A DNA stretch of 64,000 nucleotides. It comes from Agromyces albus (lineage in GTDB: Bacteria; Actinomycetota; Actinomycetes; Actinomycetales; Microbacteriaceae). Position numbers and translations under genes: made by a program. The stretch lies in contig NZ_SDPN01000012.1 in assembly GCF_004134825.1 (NCBI RefSeq), positions 1 through 64,000 on the forward strand, in the 5' to 3' direction. Below, one piece after another: positions 45,969-55,045 of this stretch; position 1 is the stretch's first letter; every line of letters begins with the position of its first letter. The notes under the pieces were generated by a model that was given only the letters and a program-made list of their open reading frames with translations, was not told the DNA's origin and searched no databases.

Positions 45969-47366
45969 TCACTCGACCGCGAGTGCCACGACCGGCGAGA
46001 CCCGCATCGCACGGCGAGCCGGCGCGATCGACGCGACGAGGGTCAGCACGCCTGCGGCGACCAGGAGCCCCCCGAACAGCGCCCACGGAATGCCGGGGAG
46101 CACGAACGCAATCTGCCCCTGGGCGCCGCCGAGCAGGGCCTGCGCGCCGGCCCACCCGTAGCCGAACCCGAGCACGATGCCCATCGCCGTCGCCGCGAGG
46201 GTCAGCGCCGCGCTCTCCACAACGATCATGCGCCGAAGCTGTCGCCGGTCGAACCCGAGCGCGCGCAACAGGCCGAGCTCCCGGGTGCGCTGCATCACGC
46301 TGAGCGAGAGGGTGTTCACCATGCCGATCGCGGCGATCAGGGCGCTGAAGCCGATCAGCACCGTGAAGACCGCGACGGTCGCGTTCAGCATCTCGTCGAT
46401 GCCGGCGTACACCTCCGGTCGCACCTGCTGCGCGGCGACGAGCATCGCGCGATAGGACTCCATCGCGACGGCGAACGTCGTCACGAGCGTCACGCCGATC
46501 ACGAGCCCGATGGTCATGCGCGAGCTCCGCTCGGGATGGCGCACCGCGTTCTCGGCGGCGAGACGAGCGGAGGGCGAGCCTCCGAAAAGGCGACCGACGA
46601 GACGAAGGGCCGGCGGCATGACGACGTGGGCGGCGAGCACGATTCCGGTGAACGAGACGACGCCGCCGAGCACGGCGACGATCATCCACACGGGGTTGGT
46701 CGGCCCCCAGACGACGCCGGCGACGAGCATGGCGAGGCCGAGGACCGACAACACGATCGCACTGGCATTGCGCCCGCGGCTACGGCCGAGTTCCTCGCGG
46801 TCCTGCTCGTTCGAGTTGCCGATCGCCTGGATCGGCCGCACCCGGAGCACGCGCCGGGAGCCGACCCACGACGCGAGCCAGGTCGTGACGACGACCGCGA
46901 CCGCAGGCAGCACGACCCAGACGTTCAGGTAGCCGTAGTCGGTCGCCGGCATGAGCTCGTTCGCGACGGCGATCTCGTCGAGCGCGAACGCGACGCCCGT
47001 GCCCAGCACGACGCCGATGGCCGCCCCGGCCACGCCGACGAGCAGCCCCTCCCTCGCGATCTGCGCACGCTGTGTTCGGGCACTCGAGCCGATGAGGCGG
47101 AGCAGCGCGATGAGCCGGGTGCGACCGGCGACGACGGTCGACACCGTGTTCGCCGTGACGACCGCGCTCACGTAGATCGCGATCACGATGAACACCATCG
47201 CCACGACACCGAGCATGAGCGCCACGGTGGCGCTCCCGCCGGTGACGTCGTCGGCGGCGATCGCGGCACCGAGCAGGCCGGTGATGTGAAGCAGCGCGAC
47301 CCCGAAGGTGCCGGCCAGCGCGGCGACGAGGAGCGTCGTCCACTGGTCTTTCAGCCGAGTGCTCAC
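45969..47366 (-). CDS. FtsX-like permease of an ABC exporter
   Basis: 465 residues. GTG start overlapping the ATPase stop codon (GTGA). Two sets of membrane spans: an N-terminal group with a permease half (VVTANTVSTVVAGRTRLIALLRLIG then AREGLLVGVAGAAIGVVLG) and a C-terminal FtsX/MacB half (IGMVNTLSLSVMQRTRELGLLRALG). The cytoplasmic segment NSNEQDREELGR separates them. Such two-repeat permeases with a LolD-type ATPase export or sense antimicrobial peptides or act on envelope lipids. The linked two-component system supports an envelope-stress role. Confidence 0.9.
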   Translation of the reverse strand: MSTRLKDQWTTLLVAALAGTFGVALLHITGLLGAAIAADDVTGGSATVALMLGVVAMVFIVIAIYVSAVVTANTVSTVVAGRTRLIALLRLIGSSARTQRAQIAREGLLVGVAGAAIGVVLGTGVAFALDEIAVANELMPATDYGYLNVWVVLPAVAVVVTTWLASWVGSRRVLRVRPIQAIGNSNEQDREELGRSRGRNASAIVLSVLGLAMLVAGVVWGPTNPVWMIVAVLGGVVSFTGIVLAAHVVMPPALRLVGRLFGGSPSARLAAENAVRHPERSSRMTIGLVIGVTLVTTFAVAMESYRAMLVAAQQVRPEVYAGIDEMLNATVAVFTVLIGFSALIAAIGMVNTLSLSVMQRTRELGLLRALGFDRRQLRRMIVVESAALTLAATAMGIVLGFGYGWAGAQALLGGAQGQIAFVLPGIPWALFGGLLVAAGVLTLVASIAPARRAMRVSPVVALAVE

Positions 47367-48124
47367 GCCGCGACCTCCATCGCGAGCATGAAGGTCGAGA
47401 TGTCCTCGGGCGTCGATCGTGCCGAGTCGCGCACGATCCGCCCGTCGGCGAGGAAGAGGATGCGGTCGGCGTGGCTCGCCGCGATCGGGTCATGCGTGAC
47501 CATCGCGATCGACTGGCCGTACCGGGCACTCGCGGCGGCGAGGAGGCCGAGCACCTCGCGCCCGGTGCGGGAGTCGAGGTTGCCGGTGGGCTCGTCGGCG
47601 AACACGAGGTCGGGGCGGGTCGCGAGGGCGCGCGCGATCGCGACCCGCTGCTGCTGCCCGCCCGAGAGCTCGTGCGGCCGGTGGCCGAGCCGCGCACCGA
47701 GACCGAGCGTCTCGAGCAACTCGTCGATCCACGCCTGCTCCTCGCGGCTCGGGCGACGGCCGTCGAGCTCGAACGGCAACATCACGTTGCCGCGCACATC
47801 GAGGGTCGGCACGAGGTTGAACGACTGGAAGATGAACCCGACGCGCCGGCGGCGAAGCACGGTCAATGCGCTGTCGGAGAGCTCGGTGATGTCGGTGTCG
47901 CCGAGCCACACCCGGCCGGAGCTCGGGGTGTCGAGGCCGGCCATGATGTGCATGAGCGTCGACTTGCCCGATCCCGACGGGCCCATGATGGCGGTGAACT
48001 CGCCGCGCCGGAGCCCGAGCGAGACGTCGTCGAGCGCGGTGACCGCTCCCGCGCCCTCCCCGTAGTGCTTGCCGAGGGTCGCGACGCGAGCGATGAGGCC
48101 GAGGTCTGAGGGTTGGATCTGCAT
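47363..48124 (-). CDS. ABC transporter ATP-binding protein, LolD/MacB type
   Basis: 253 residues from the ATG at 48124. Walker A GPSGSGKST, Q-loop IFQSFNLVPTLDV (typical of MacB/LolD exporters), signature LSGGQQQRV, Walker B LVFADEPTGNLDS, and H-loop THDP. Partner of the permease at 45969, with which it overlaps. It lies 85 bases beyond the response regulator gene in the same direction and is probably its target. Confidence 0.93.
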   Translation of the reverse strand: MQIQPSDLGLIARVATLGKHYGEGAGAVTALDDVSLGLRRGEFTAIMGPSGSGKSTLMHIMAGLDTPSSGRVWLGDTDITELSDSALTVLRRRRVGFIFQSFNLVPTLDVRGNVMLPFELDGRRPSREEQAWIDELLETLGLGARLGHRPHELSGGQQQRVAIARALATRPDLVFADEPTGNLDSRTGREVLGLLAAASARYGQSIAMVTHDPIAASHADRILFLADGRIVRDSARSTPEDISTFMLAMEVAA

Positions 48125-48209
48125 GATCTCGAAGCTACGGAAGCGGCTGTGGCGCGGCATCCGGCGGTCGGATGGTTCGCCGTCATCCTCGAGGATGACG
48201 TGCGTCGAG

Positions 48210-48875
48210 TCAGCTGCCGAGGTCGTGCTCGTAGCCGAAGACGACGAGTTGCACTCGATCGCGCAGGCCGAGCTTCGCGAGGATGCGGCTCACGTGCGTC
48301 TTCACTGTCGCCTCGCTCAGGAACTCGGATGCCGCGATCTCGGCGTTCGAGAGCCCGCGCGCCGCGAGGGCGAAGATCTCGCGCTCGCGCGGCGTGAGTC
48401 CCGCCCAGGCTGCCGGAGCCGGACGGCGCCCGCTCCCCCGGCCGACGTGGGCGAACAGCTCGCGCGTGGCGGAGGCGGCGATCACCTGGTTGCCTTGGTG
48501 CACGGTGCGGATCGAGGCGAGCAGGAACTCGGGGTCGGCGTCCTTCAGCACGAACCCGCTCGCTCCCGCCCGGATCGCGCGAGCGGCGTTCTCGTCGAGG
48601 TCGAAGGTCGTGAGCACGAGGATCCGTGGCGGCGTGCGCCCCTCGCGGTCGGCGTCGGCGAGGATGCGCTCGGTCGCCGAGATGCCGTCGAGCACCGGCA
48701 TCCGCACGTCCATCAGCATCACGTCGGGCTGTGATCGCGCAGCGAGGGCGACGCCGGATGCCCCGTCGCCCGCCTCTCCGGCGACGTCGAGATCGGGCTG
48801 CGACTCGACGAGCATGCGCACGCCCGCACGGAACAGGGCCTGGTCGTCGACGAGTGCGACGCGGATGGCGCTCAT
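48210..48875 (-). CDS. Response regulator, NarL/LuxR family
   Basis: 221 residues. ATG overlapping the histidine kinase stop codon (ATGA). Receiver domain with the phosphorylated aspartate in QPDVMLMDVRMP and the acidic pair near ALVDDQALF. The C-terminal LuxR helix-turn-helix reads LTPREREIFALAARGLSNAEIAA then TVKTHVSRILAKL. Cytoplasmic DNA-binding output of the kinase encoded upstream. Likely controls the following ABC exporter. Confidence 0.95.
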   Translation of the reverse strand: MSAIRVALVDDQALFRAGVRMLVESQPDLDVAGEAGDGASGVALAARSQPDVMLMDVRMPVLDGISATERILADADREGRTPPRILVLTTFDLDENAARAIRAGASGFVLKDADPEFLLASIRTVHQGNQVIAASATRELFAHVGRGSGRRPAPAAWAGLTPREREIFALAARGLSNAEIAASEFLSEATVKTHVSRILAKLGLRDRVQLVVFGYEHDLGS

Positions 48876-50062
48876 ACGGTGCTCCCCGGCTGGATGGGCA
48901 CGCGGGCGCGGAGCCTGAATCGCCCGTCGTCACCGGCCTCGGCGCTCAGGGATCCGCCGGCGAGCTGGGCTCGTTCGCGCATTCCGGGAATGCCGTGCCG
49001 GATGGTGTGCGGCTCGGTCGGAGCGGAAACCGGGCGCATCGCGTTCACGACCTCGAGCTTCACACCCGATGCATCCCACGCGAAGTCCACGATGACCGGC
49101 TCCGCGCCGTCGCCGTGCCGCAAGGCGTTCGTGAGACCCTCCTGTACGATCCGGTACACCGCGATCTGGTGACCGGTGCCGAGTTGACGGCGCTCGCCGG
49201 TCTCCGTGAAGCGCACGTCGAGGCCCGCGGCGCGCACCTGCTCGAGCAGCTCCCCGAGGTCGTCGAGCACCGGCTGCGGGGTGCCGGCCTCATGGTGGCG
49301 CAGTTCGGCGAGCAGCATCCGCACGTCGCCGAGGGCGCCACGCGCGACGCCCGCGATCGTGCCGAGCGCTTCGATGCCCGCTTCGGGCCGGGCGGGCGCG
49401 GCGAACCTCGCTCCGTCGGCCTGCGCGATGACGACGGCGAGCGAGTGCGCGACGACGTCGTGCATGTCTCGGGCGATGCGATTGCGCTCCTGCTCCACCG
49501 CGTAGCGGTACTCGACGAGCGCGCGCTCGCGCGTCGCGGTCTCCTCGCGTCGCCGCACCTCGCGGGTGTCGCGTACCGAACGCACAAGCAGGCCCGTGGT
49601 CCACGCGAGCACGAGCACCGCGATCGATGCGACGAAGAGCACGGCAGCGAGGAGCACCGTGCTGAACGGGTCTCCCGAGCCGAAGCCGGCATCGTCGAGG
49701 AGCGGCTTCACGACCGCGAGGTACCCGGTCGCCAGCAGCGCCCCGACGCCGGCCGAGGCGAGGCCGAGCCACTTCAGCACCCGCCCGCCGTGCGCGGCAG
49801 TCGAGTAGAGCACGCCGAGCACCGCAGCGTCGTAGAGCTGGAGGTCGCGCAGCATCGTCATCTGCAGCAGCGCGGCGCCCCAGGCGATCCCGAGCGACCA
49901 CGCAGGTGCGCGGCGACGCACCACGAGCGCCGCCGTGAAGGCGGCGAGCACCACGAAGTCGGGCCAGCCGCCGAGTGCCGCGAAGGGCAGGCAGAGCACC
50001 GCGAAGACGCCGGCCAGCACGGCATCCGTCGTGAACCTGGCACGGCTGATCGAGGTGGGCAC
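48872..50062 (-). CDS. Sensor histidine kinase, HisKA_3 family
   Basis: 396 residues, GTG start. Four to six membrane spans in residues 15-160 form the sensor with little external sequence, as in intramembrane-sensing kinases. The dimerisation helix carries the phospho-acceptor histidine in RDMHDVVAHSLAVV. The ATPase domain follows with a clear N box region (VYRIVQEGLTNALRHG) and a G box (HGIPGMRERAQLAGG). It pairs with the overlapping response regulator. It follows era (stop at 50171) in the opposite operon order but on the same strand. Confidence 0.93.
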   Translation of the reverse strand: MPTSISRARFTTDAVLAGVFAVLCLPFAALGGWPDFVVLAAFTAALVVRRRAPAWSLGIAWGAALLQMTMLRDLQLYDAAVLGVLYSTAAHGGRVLKWLGLASAGVGALLATGYLAVVKPLLDDAGFGSGDPFSTVLLAAVLFVASIAVLVLAWTTGLLVRSVRDTREVRRREETATRERALVEYRYAVEQERNRIARDMHDVVAHSLAVVIAQADGARFAAPARPEAGIEALGTIAGVARGALGDVRMLLAELRHHEAGTPQPVLDDLGELLEQVRAAGLDVRFTETGERRQLGTGHQIAVYRIVQEGLTNALRHGDGAEPVIVDFAWDASGVKLEVVNAMRPVSAPTEPHTIRHGIPGMRERAQLAGGSLSAEAGDDGRFRLRARVPIQPGSTV

Positions 50063-50170
50063 CGATCCACCGTACGCGCCCGGCGGCGGCGCAGCCTCGC
50101 AACGGCAGCGGAATCATCCCTGCGATGTATCCCCCGGCGAGGTGAGGGCCGGAGCAACTGAGGGCCGTGC

Positions 50171-51064
50171 TCAGAAGCCGAGGCGCCCCAGTTGCTTGGG
50201 GTCGCGCTGCCAGTCCTTCGCGACCTTCACGTGCAGGGCGAGGAAGACTTTGCGGCCGAGGAGGCCCTCGATCTGCACGCGAGCGGTCGCCCCGACCTCG
50301 CGGAGCCGCGCGCCCCCTTTGCCGATGATGATGCCCTTCTGGCTGTCGCGCTCGACGTAGAGGTTGGCGTACACCTCGACGAGGTCTTTGTCGTCGCGCT
50401 CGATGACGTCGTCGATGGTCACGGCGATCGAGTGCGGCAGCTCGTCGGAGACGCCCTCGAGTGCCGCCTCGCGCACGAACTCGGCGATCCGCTCGTTGAC
50501 GTCTTCATCGGTGAGGATCTCGGCCGGGTAGAGCTCGTGCTCCGCGGTCGGCATGAGCGCGAGGAGCTCGTCGACGAGCACCTCGAGCTGCTCGCCGCGC
50601 GGCGCGGAGACCGGGACGATCGAGTCCCATTCGCGCAGTCGCGAGACCGCGAGGAGCTGCTCGGCGACGTGCGCCTTCGACGCGGCATCCGTCTTCGTCA
50701 CGATCGCGACCTTCTTGGCCCTCGGATACTGCTCGAGCTGCTCGTTGATGTAGCGGTCGCCCGGGCCGATCGCCTCATTCGCGGGAACGCAGAACGCGAT
50801 CACGTCGACATCGCCGAGCGTCGACTGCACGAGCGTGTTCAGTCGCTCGCCGAGCAGCGTGCGCGGGCGGTGCAGCCCCGGCGTGTCGACGAGGATGAGC
50901 TGTCCGCGTTCGCGATGCACGATGCCACGGATCGCGCGCCTCGTGGTCTGCGGCTTCGAGCTCGTGATCGCCACCTTCTCGCCGACGAGCGCGTTGGTGA
51001 GCGTCGACTTGCCGACGTTGGGCCTCCCGACGATCGAGACGAATCCGGCACGGTACTCAGCCAC
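50171..51064 (-). CDS. era: GTPase Era
   Basis: 297 residues from the GTG at 51064, which has AAGGAAC about 7 bases upstream. It assists 16S rRNA 3'-end maturation and 30S assembly. GTPase motifs: G1 GRPNVGKST, G3 LVDTPGLHRPR, G4 TKTD, G5 VSAPRGEQ. C-terminal KH RNA-binding domain with IIIGKGGARLREVGATAR. Last gene of the hrcA-dnaJ-rsmE-HIT-phoH-ybeY-corC-era run and overlapping the corC-type gene by 8 bases. Confidence 0.97.
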   Translation of the reverse strand: MAEYRAGFVSIVGRPNVGKSTLTNALVGEKVAITSSKPQTTRRAIRGIVHRERGQLILVDTPGLHRPRTLLGERLNTLVQSTLGDVDVIAFCVPANEAIGPGDRYINEQLEQYPRAKKVAIVTKTDAASKAHVAEQLLAVSRLREWDSIVPVSAPRGEQLEVLVDELLALMPTAEHELYPAEILTDEDVNERIAEFVREAALEGVSDELPHSIAVTIDDVIERDDKDLVEVYANLYVERDSQKGIIIGKGGARLREVGATARVQIEGLLGRKVFLALHVKVAKDWQRDPKQLGRLGF

Positions 51065-52373
51065 GGCTGTTCCTTCCTTCGGGGTCGCCCGACTCGAACG
51101 CGGTCTGCGCATCGATGAGCGCCTGGTCACGTTCGACGAGGATGGTGGAGATTCGCTTGCGGCGGCCCTCGGTGCGTTCGGCTTCGAGCAGGAGGCCCGA
51201 GACGGTCACGCGCTCGCCGGGCTGCGCGAGGCGGCCGAGCTCCTTGGAGAGCAGCCCACCGGCCGAGTCGACGTCTTCATCCTCGAGGTCGAGGCCGAAG
51301 AGGTCGCCGAGCTCGCCGATCGGCAGTCGCACGTTCACGCGATACCGCCCCGGCTCGAGTTCCTCGACCTGGGCGGCCTCGCGATCGTACTCGTCGGAGA
51401 TGTCGCCGACGAGCTCCTCGATGAGGTCTTCGAGCGTGACCAGGCCGGCGATGCCGCCGTACTCGTCGACGACCATCGCGAGGTGGTTCGATTCGAGCTG
51501 CATCTGGCGGAGCAGCGCGTCGGCCTTCATGGACTCGGGCACGAAGACCGCTGGGCGCACGAGCTCGCCGACCGTGAGTCCCTCGGCGTCGAGCGGTTGT
51601 TCGAAGCCGAGTCGTGCGAGATCACGCAGGTAGAGGATGCCGGTGACGTCGTCGGCGTCGCGCTCGACGACCGGAATGCGCGAGTAGCCGGCCCTCAGGA
51701 ACAGCGACATCGCGTGCGCGAGGTGCTCGGAGGCGTCGATCGTGACCATGTCGGTGCGCGGCACCATGACCTCGCGAACGACGGTGTCGTTGAACGCGAA
51801 GATCGAGTGGATGAGCTCGCGGTCGCCCTCCTCGAGCACGTCGAGCTCGGTCGCCTCGTCGACCATGCTGAGCAGTTGCTCCTCGCTCGACACCCCGGCG
51901 AAGCGGATGCGGCCGGGCGTGACCCGGTTGCCGAGCGTGACGAGCGCGCCCGCGAGCGGGCCGAGGAGCACGCGCAGGAAGTGCACGAGCGGAGCCGTGA
52001 GACGGAGCACCGTGGACGAGTGTGCACGGCCGACGCTGCGCGGGCTCGCCCCCACGAGCACGAACGAGACGGCGGTCATGATGAGCGCCGAGTACAACAG
52101 CACGAGCCAGATGCTCTCGATGAAGAAGGTGAACGCGAGGGTCACGAGCACTGCCGAGGTCGTTTCGGCGATGATGCGCATGAAGTTCACCGCGTTCACG
52201 TGGGCGCCGGTGTCTTCCGCGATCGCGAGAAGCGAGCGGCGCGCCCGCGACCTGAAGGCCATGTCGGTGATGTCGGCGCGCGAGCTCACACCGATGGCCG
52301 AATCGACGGCGGCCATGAGACCGCCGAATGCCACGAGCACGAATGCCGCTCCGAGGAAGAGCCAGGGCTCCAT
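51057..52373 (-). CDS. Hemolysin-family CNNM/CBS-pair membrane protein (CorC/HlyC type)
   Basis: 438 residues, ATG start. N-terminal CNNM-type domain with about four membrane spans (LFLGAAFVLVAFGGLMAAVDSAIG, later LVLLYSALIMTAVSFVLVG), a CBS pair (SIFAFNDTVVREVMVPRTDMVTIDA, then RIPVVERDADDVTGILYLRDL) and a C-terminal CorC_HlyC domain with the acidic pattern FGLDLEDEDVDSAGGLL. Family members are linked to magnesium or cobalt efflux and not to haemolysis. Stop-start spacing to ybeY and era is minimal. Confidence 0.93.
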   Translation of the reverse strand: MEPWLFLGAAFVLVAFGGLMAAVDSAIGVSSRADITDMAFRSRARRSLLAIAEDTGAHVNAVNFMRIIAETTSAVLVTLAFTFFIESIWLVLLYSALIMTAVSFVLVGASPRSVGRAHSSTVLRLTAPLVHFLRVLLGPLAGALVTLGNRVTPGRIRFAGVSSEEQLLSMVDEATELDVLEEGDRELIHSIFAFNDTVVREVMVPRTDMVTIDASEHLAHAMSLFLRAGYSRIPVVERDADDVTGILYLRDLARLGFEQPLDAEGLTVGELVRPAVFVPESMKADALLRQMQLESNHLAMVVDEYGGIAGLVTLEDLIEELVGDISDEYDREAAQVEELEPGRYRVNVRLPIGELGDLFGLDLEDEDVDSAGGLLSKELGRLAQPGERVTVSGLLLEAERTEGRRKRISTILVERDQALIDAQTAFESGDPEGRNSRG

Positions 52374-52375
52374 GG

Positions 52376-52837
52376 TCAGCGGCGCCGCTCCTGCATGGAG
52401 AAGCCGACGAGGATGTCGCGCTGCACGCCGAACATCTCCTTCTCCTCGGCCGGCTCGGCATGGTCGAACCCGAGCAGGTGGAGGATGCCGTGGGTCGTCA
52501 GCAGCAGGAGCTCGTCGATGAGCTCGTGGCCCGCCGTCTGCGCCTGCGCTTGCGCGACCTGCGGACAGAGCACGATGTCGCCGAGCAGGCCCGGCGGGGT
52601 GGGCTGGTCTTCCGTGCCCGGACGCAGTTCGTCCATGGGGAAGCTGAGGACGTCGGTGGGACCCGGCTCATCCATCCACTGCACGTGCAGTTGCTCCATC
52701 GCGCCCTCGTCGACGAGCACGATCGCGAGCTCGGCGTCGGCGTGCACGTGCATGGCGTCGAGCGCGTACACGGCGAGCCGCTGGATGGCGGTCTCGTCGA
52801 CCGCGATGGCCGACTCGTTGTTGATCTCGATGCTCAC
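52376..52837 (-). CDS. ybeY: Endoribonuclease YbeY (rRNA maturation factor)
   Basis: 153 residues. GTG start overlapping the phoH stop codon. The zinc-binding motif H-x3-H-x5-H is in THGILHLLGFDHAEP. The preceding VDEPGPTDVLSFPMDE is the other conserved block. Processes 16S rRNA ends and takes part in ribosome quality control. Order phoH-ybeY-corC-era is conserved widely. Confidence 0.97.
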   Translation of the reverse strand: MSIEINNESAIAVDETAIQRLAVYALDAMHVHADAELAIVLVDEGAMEQLHVQWMDEPGPTDVLSFPMDELRPGTEDQPTPPGLLGDIVLCPQVAQAQAQTAGHELIDELLLLTTHGILHLLGFDHAEPAEEKEMFGVQRDILVGFSMQERRR

Positions 52838-53931
52838 GTGTTCTTCCTCGGCTGGTGATCGCGTGGCGCGTGACCCCGCCGTTCGGCGCGGTTCGCGAAC
52901 TCGCGAGCCTGATCACGCTCGAACCGCTGGGCCTGCGTGCGCTGGTCGTACTCGGTGTAGGCGTCGACGATGCGGCCGACGAGCGAGTGGCGCACGACGT
53001 CGTCGCTCGTCAGCCGGATGAACTGGATGTCGTCGACGTTGTCGAGGATGCGTGTGACGAGTCGCAGTCCGCTCGCACCGGTCGGCAGGTCGACCTGGGT
53101 GATGTCGCCGGTGACCACCATGCGCGACCCGAACCCGAGACGGGTGAGGAACATCTTCATCTGCTCGGGCGTGGTGTTCTGCGCCTCGTCGAGCACGACG
53201 AACGAGTCGTTGAGGGTGCGGCCGCGCATGTAGGCGAGCGGAGCGACCTCGACCGTGCCCGCGGCGAGCAGCTTCGGCACGAGCTCGGGATCCATCATCT
53301 CGTTGAGCGCGTCGTAGAGCGGGCGGAGGTAGGGATCGATCTTGTCGGTGAGCGTGCCCGGCAGGAAGCCGAGGCGCTCCCCCGCCTCGACGGCGGGGCG
53401 CGTGAGGATGATCCGACTGACCTCTTTGCGCTGCAGCGCCTGCACGGCCTTCGCCATGGCGAGGTACGTCTTGCCTGTGCCGGCCGGACCGATGCCGAAG
53501 ACGATCGTGTGCTCGTCGATCGCGTCGACGTATTGCCGCTGGCCCTCGGTCTTCGGTCGGATGGTCTTTCCGCGACTCGACACGATGACCTGCCCGAGCA
53601 TCTCGGACGGCTTGGCATTGGGATCGGCTTCGAGCATTCGGGCCGAACTCCTCACTTCGGTGGGTGTCGGATCCTGGCCGTTGCGAACGAGCGCCAGGAG
53701 TTCTTCGATGAGGCGGCGCACTCGCGTGCGACCGTCGACGTCGCCGCGGATCGCGATCTCGTTGCCGCGCACGTGCACTTCGACGCCGGGGTTCTCGCGC
53801 TCGATGCTCGAGAGCAGGCGATCCTGCGGGCCGAGGAGGCGCACCATGGCGATGCCGTCGATGGTGAGGCGCTCTTCATCGTCGCGCGCGGGCTGCGGCG
53901 CGGCGCCTTGGCCGATCGGATCAGTCGCCAA
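52834..53931 (-). CDS. phoH: PhoH-family ATPase (PhoH/PhoL)
   Basis: 365 residues from a TTG at 53931, chosen because GAGGAG lies 7 bases upstream; a frame to 53997 overlaps the HIT gene. N-terminal KH-like region (VRLLGPQDRLLSSIERENPGVEVHVRGNEI), then the ATPase domain: Walker A GIGPAGTGKTYLA, Walker B SFVVLDEAQNTTPEQMKMFLTRLG and VVTGDITQVDLP. RNA-helicase-like ATPase associated with ybeY. Its start overlaps the HIT gene end by 11 bases. Confidence 0.95.
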   Translation of the reverse strand: MATDPIGQGAAPQPARDDEERLTIDGIAMVRLLGPQDRLLSSIERENPGVEVHVRGNEIAIRGDVDGRTRVRRLIEELLALVRNGQDPTPTEVRSSARMLEADPNAKPSEMLGQVIVSSRGKTIRPKTEGQRQYVDAIDEHTIVFGIGPAGTGKTYLAMAKAVQALQRKEVSRIILTRPAVEAGERLGFLPGTLTDKIDPYLRPLYDALNEMMDPELVPKLLAAGTVEVAPLAYMRGRTLNDSFVVLDEAQNTTPEQMKMFLTRLGFGSRMVVTGDITQVDLPTGASGLRLVTRILDNVDDIQFIRLTSDDVVRHSLVGRIVDAYTEYDQRTQAQRFERDQAREFANRAERRGHAPRDHQPRKNT

Positions 53932-54280
53932 GCGAAGTCTCCTCGAGCCCTCCGCCGAGCACATGTGCGTGCACGTGGAAGACGGTCTGGCCGGCATCGG
54001 GCCCGGTGTTGAAGACGAGCCGGAACTGGCCGTCGGCGAGCGAATCCGCGACCTCGTGCGCTGCGGCGACGAGTTCCGCGAGGAGGCCGGGGTCTCCGGC
54101 TGCGAGCTCGACGACGTCGCGGTAGTCGCCGGCCTTCGGCGTCACGACGACGTGCACCGGCGCCTTGGGCGCGATGTCGTGGAACGCGATCACGCGCTCG
54201 GTCTCGAGCACGATGCGCGCGGGGATCTCACGAGTGGCGATCCGCTCGAAGAGGGAGGGCCGTGCACCGGAATCGCTCAT
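53921..54280 (-). CDS. HIT-family nucleotide-binding protein
   Basis: 119 residues, ATG start. Histidine triad GQTVFHVHAHVLGG at the C-terminus and the N-terminal FERIATREIPARIVLETERVIAFHDIAPKAPVHVVVTPK of the HINT branch. Likely hydrolyses phosphoramidates of AMP. Placed between rsmE and phoH as in many Actinobacteria. Confidence 0.95.
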   Translation of the reverse strand: MSDSGARPSLFERIATREIPARIVLETERVIAFHDIAPKAPVHVVVTPKAGDYRDVVELAAGDPGLLAELVAAAHEVADSLADGQFRLVFNTGPDAGQTVFHVHAHVLGGGLEETSLGD

Positions 54281-54304
54281 GCCACCATCGTAGCGATCGA
54301 TGGC

Positions 54305-55039
54305 TCACCACCGCCCGAGCGCAGCGTTGAGCACGGCGATCGCAGCCGGTCCGGCCGTCGATGTGCGCAAGACGGATGCCCCCAGTCGCACCGGCTCCGC
54401 GCCGGCCGCCACGAGTCGCTCGAGCTCGGGCGGCGCGATGCCGCCCTCTGGTCCGACGACGAGCGCGAGGTCACGACCGTCGGGCCGGATGTCGGTGATG
54501 GGTGTCGTCGCGGTGGGCTCGAGCAGCAGCATCCGCGTGCCCTGCAGCAGGCCGGCGAGGTCGCCCGTCGTCGTGACCGGCGCAACCGGCGGAAGCCAGG
54601 CCCTGATCGACTGCTTCACCGCCTCGCGAACGATGCTCGCCCAGCGTTGGCGCCCCTTCTCGGCCTTCGGGCCCTCCCAGCGCGACACCGATCGCGCGGC
54701 CGCCCACGGAACGACCGCGTCGACGCCCAGCTCGGTCGCCGCTTGCACCGCGAGCTCGTCGCGATCGCCCTTGGCCAGCGCCTGCACGAGCGTGATCCGC
54801 GTCTCGGGGGGTTCTTCGACGAGCACCTCTTCGACCTCGAGCGCGAGTTCGCGGGCCCCGGTGGAGACGACCACGCCGCGCACGAGGATGCCGCGGCCGT
54901 CGCCGATCGCGATGCGCTCACCCGTGCGAACGCGTGCCACGGTCACCGCGTGACGCGCCTCGTCGCCCGAGAGCTCGACGGTCGCACCCGGCGTGACGGC
55001 GCCGAGTTCGAGCGATTCGTCGAGGTAGAGGCTGCTCAC
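54305..55039 (-). CDS. rsmE: 16S rRNA (uracil1498-N3)-methyltransferase
   Basis: 244 residues, GTG start. N-terminal PUA-like domain, then the SPOUT methyltransferase with its knot: ALVVGPEGGIAPPELERLVAAG and VRLGASVLRTSTAGPAAIAVL, both diagnostic. Methylates U1498 of 16S rRNA in the 30S subunit using S-adenosylmethionine. Starts seven bases beyond the dnaJ stop codon. Confidence 0.96.
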   Translation of the reverse strand: MSSLYLDESLELGAVTPGATVELSGDEARHAVTVARVRTGERIAIGDGRGILVRGVVVSTGARELALEVEEVLVEEPPETRITLVQALAKGDRDELAVQAATELGVDAVVPWAAARSVSRWEGPKAEKGRQRWASIVREAVKQSIRAWLPPVAPVTTTGDLAGLLQGTRMLLLEPTATTPITDIRPDGRDLALVVGPEGGIAPPELERLVAAGAEPVRLGASVLRTSTAGPAAIAVLNAALGRW

Positions 55040-55045
55040 GCCGGC

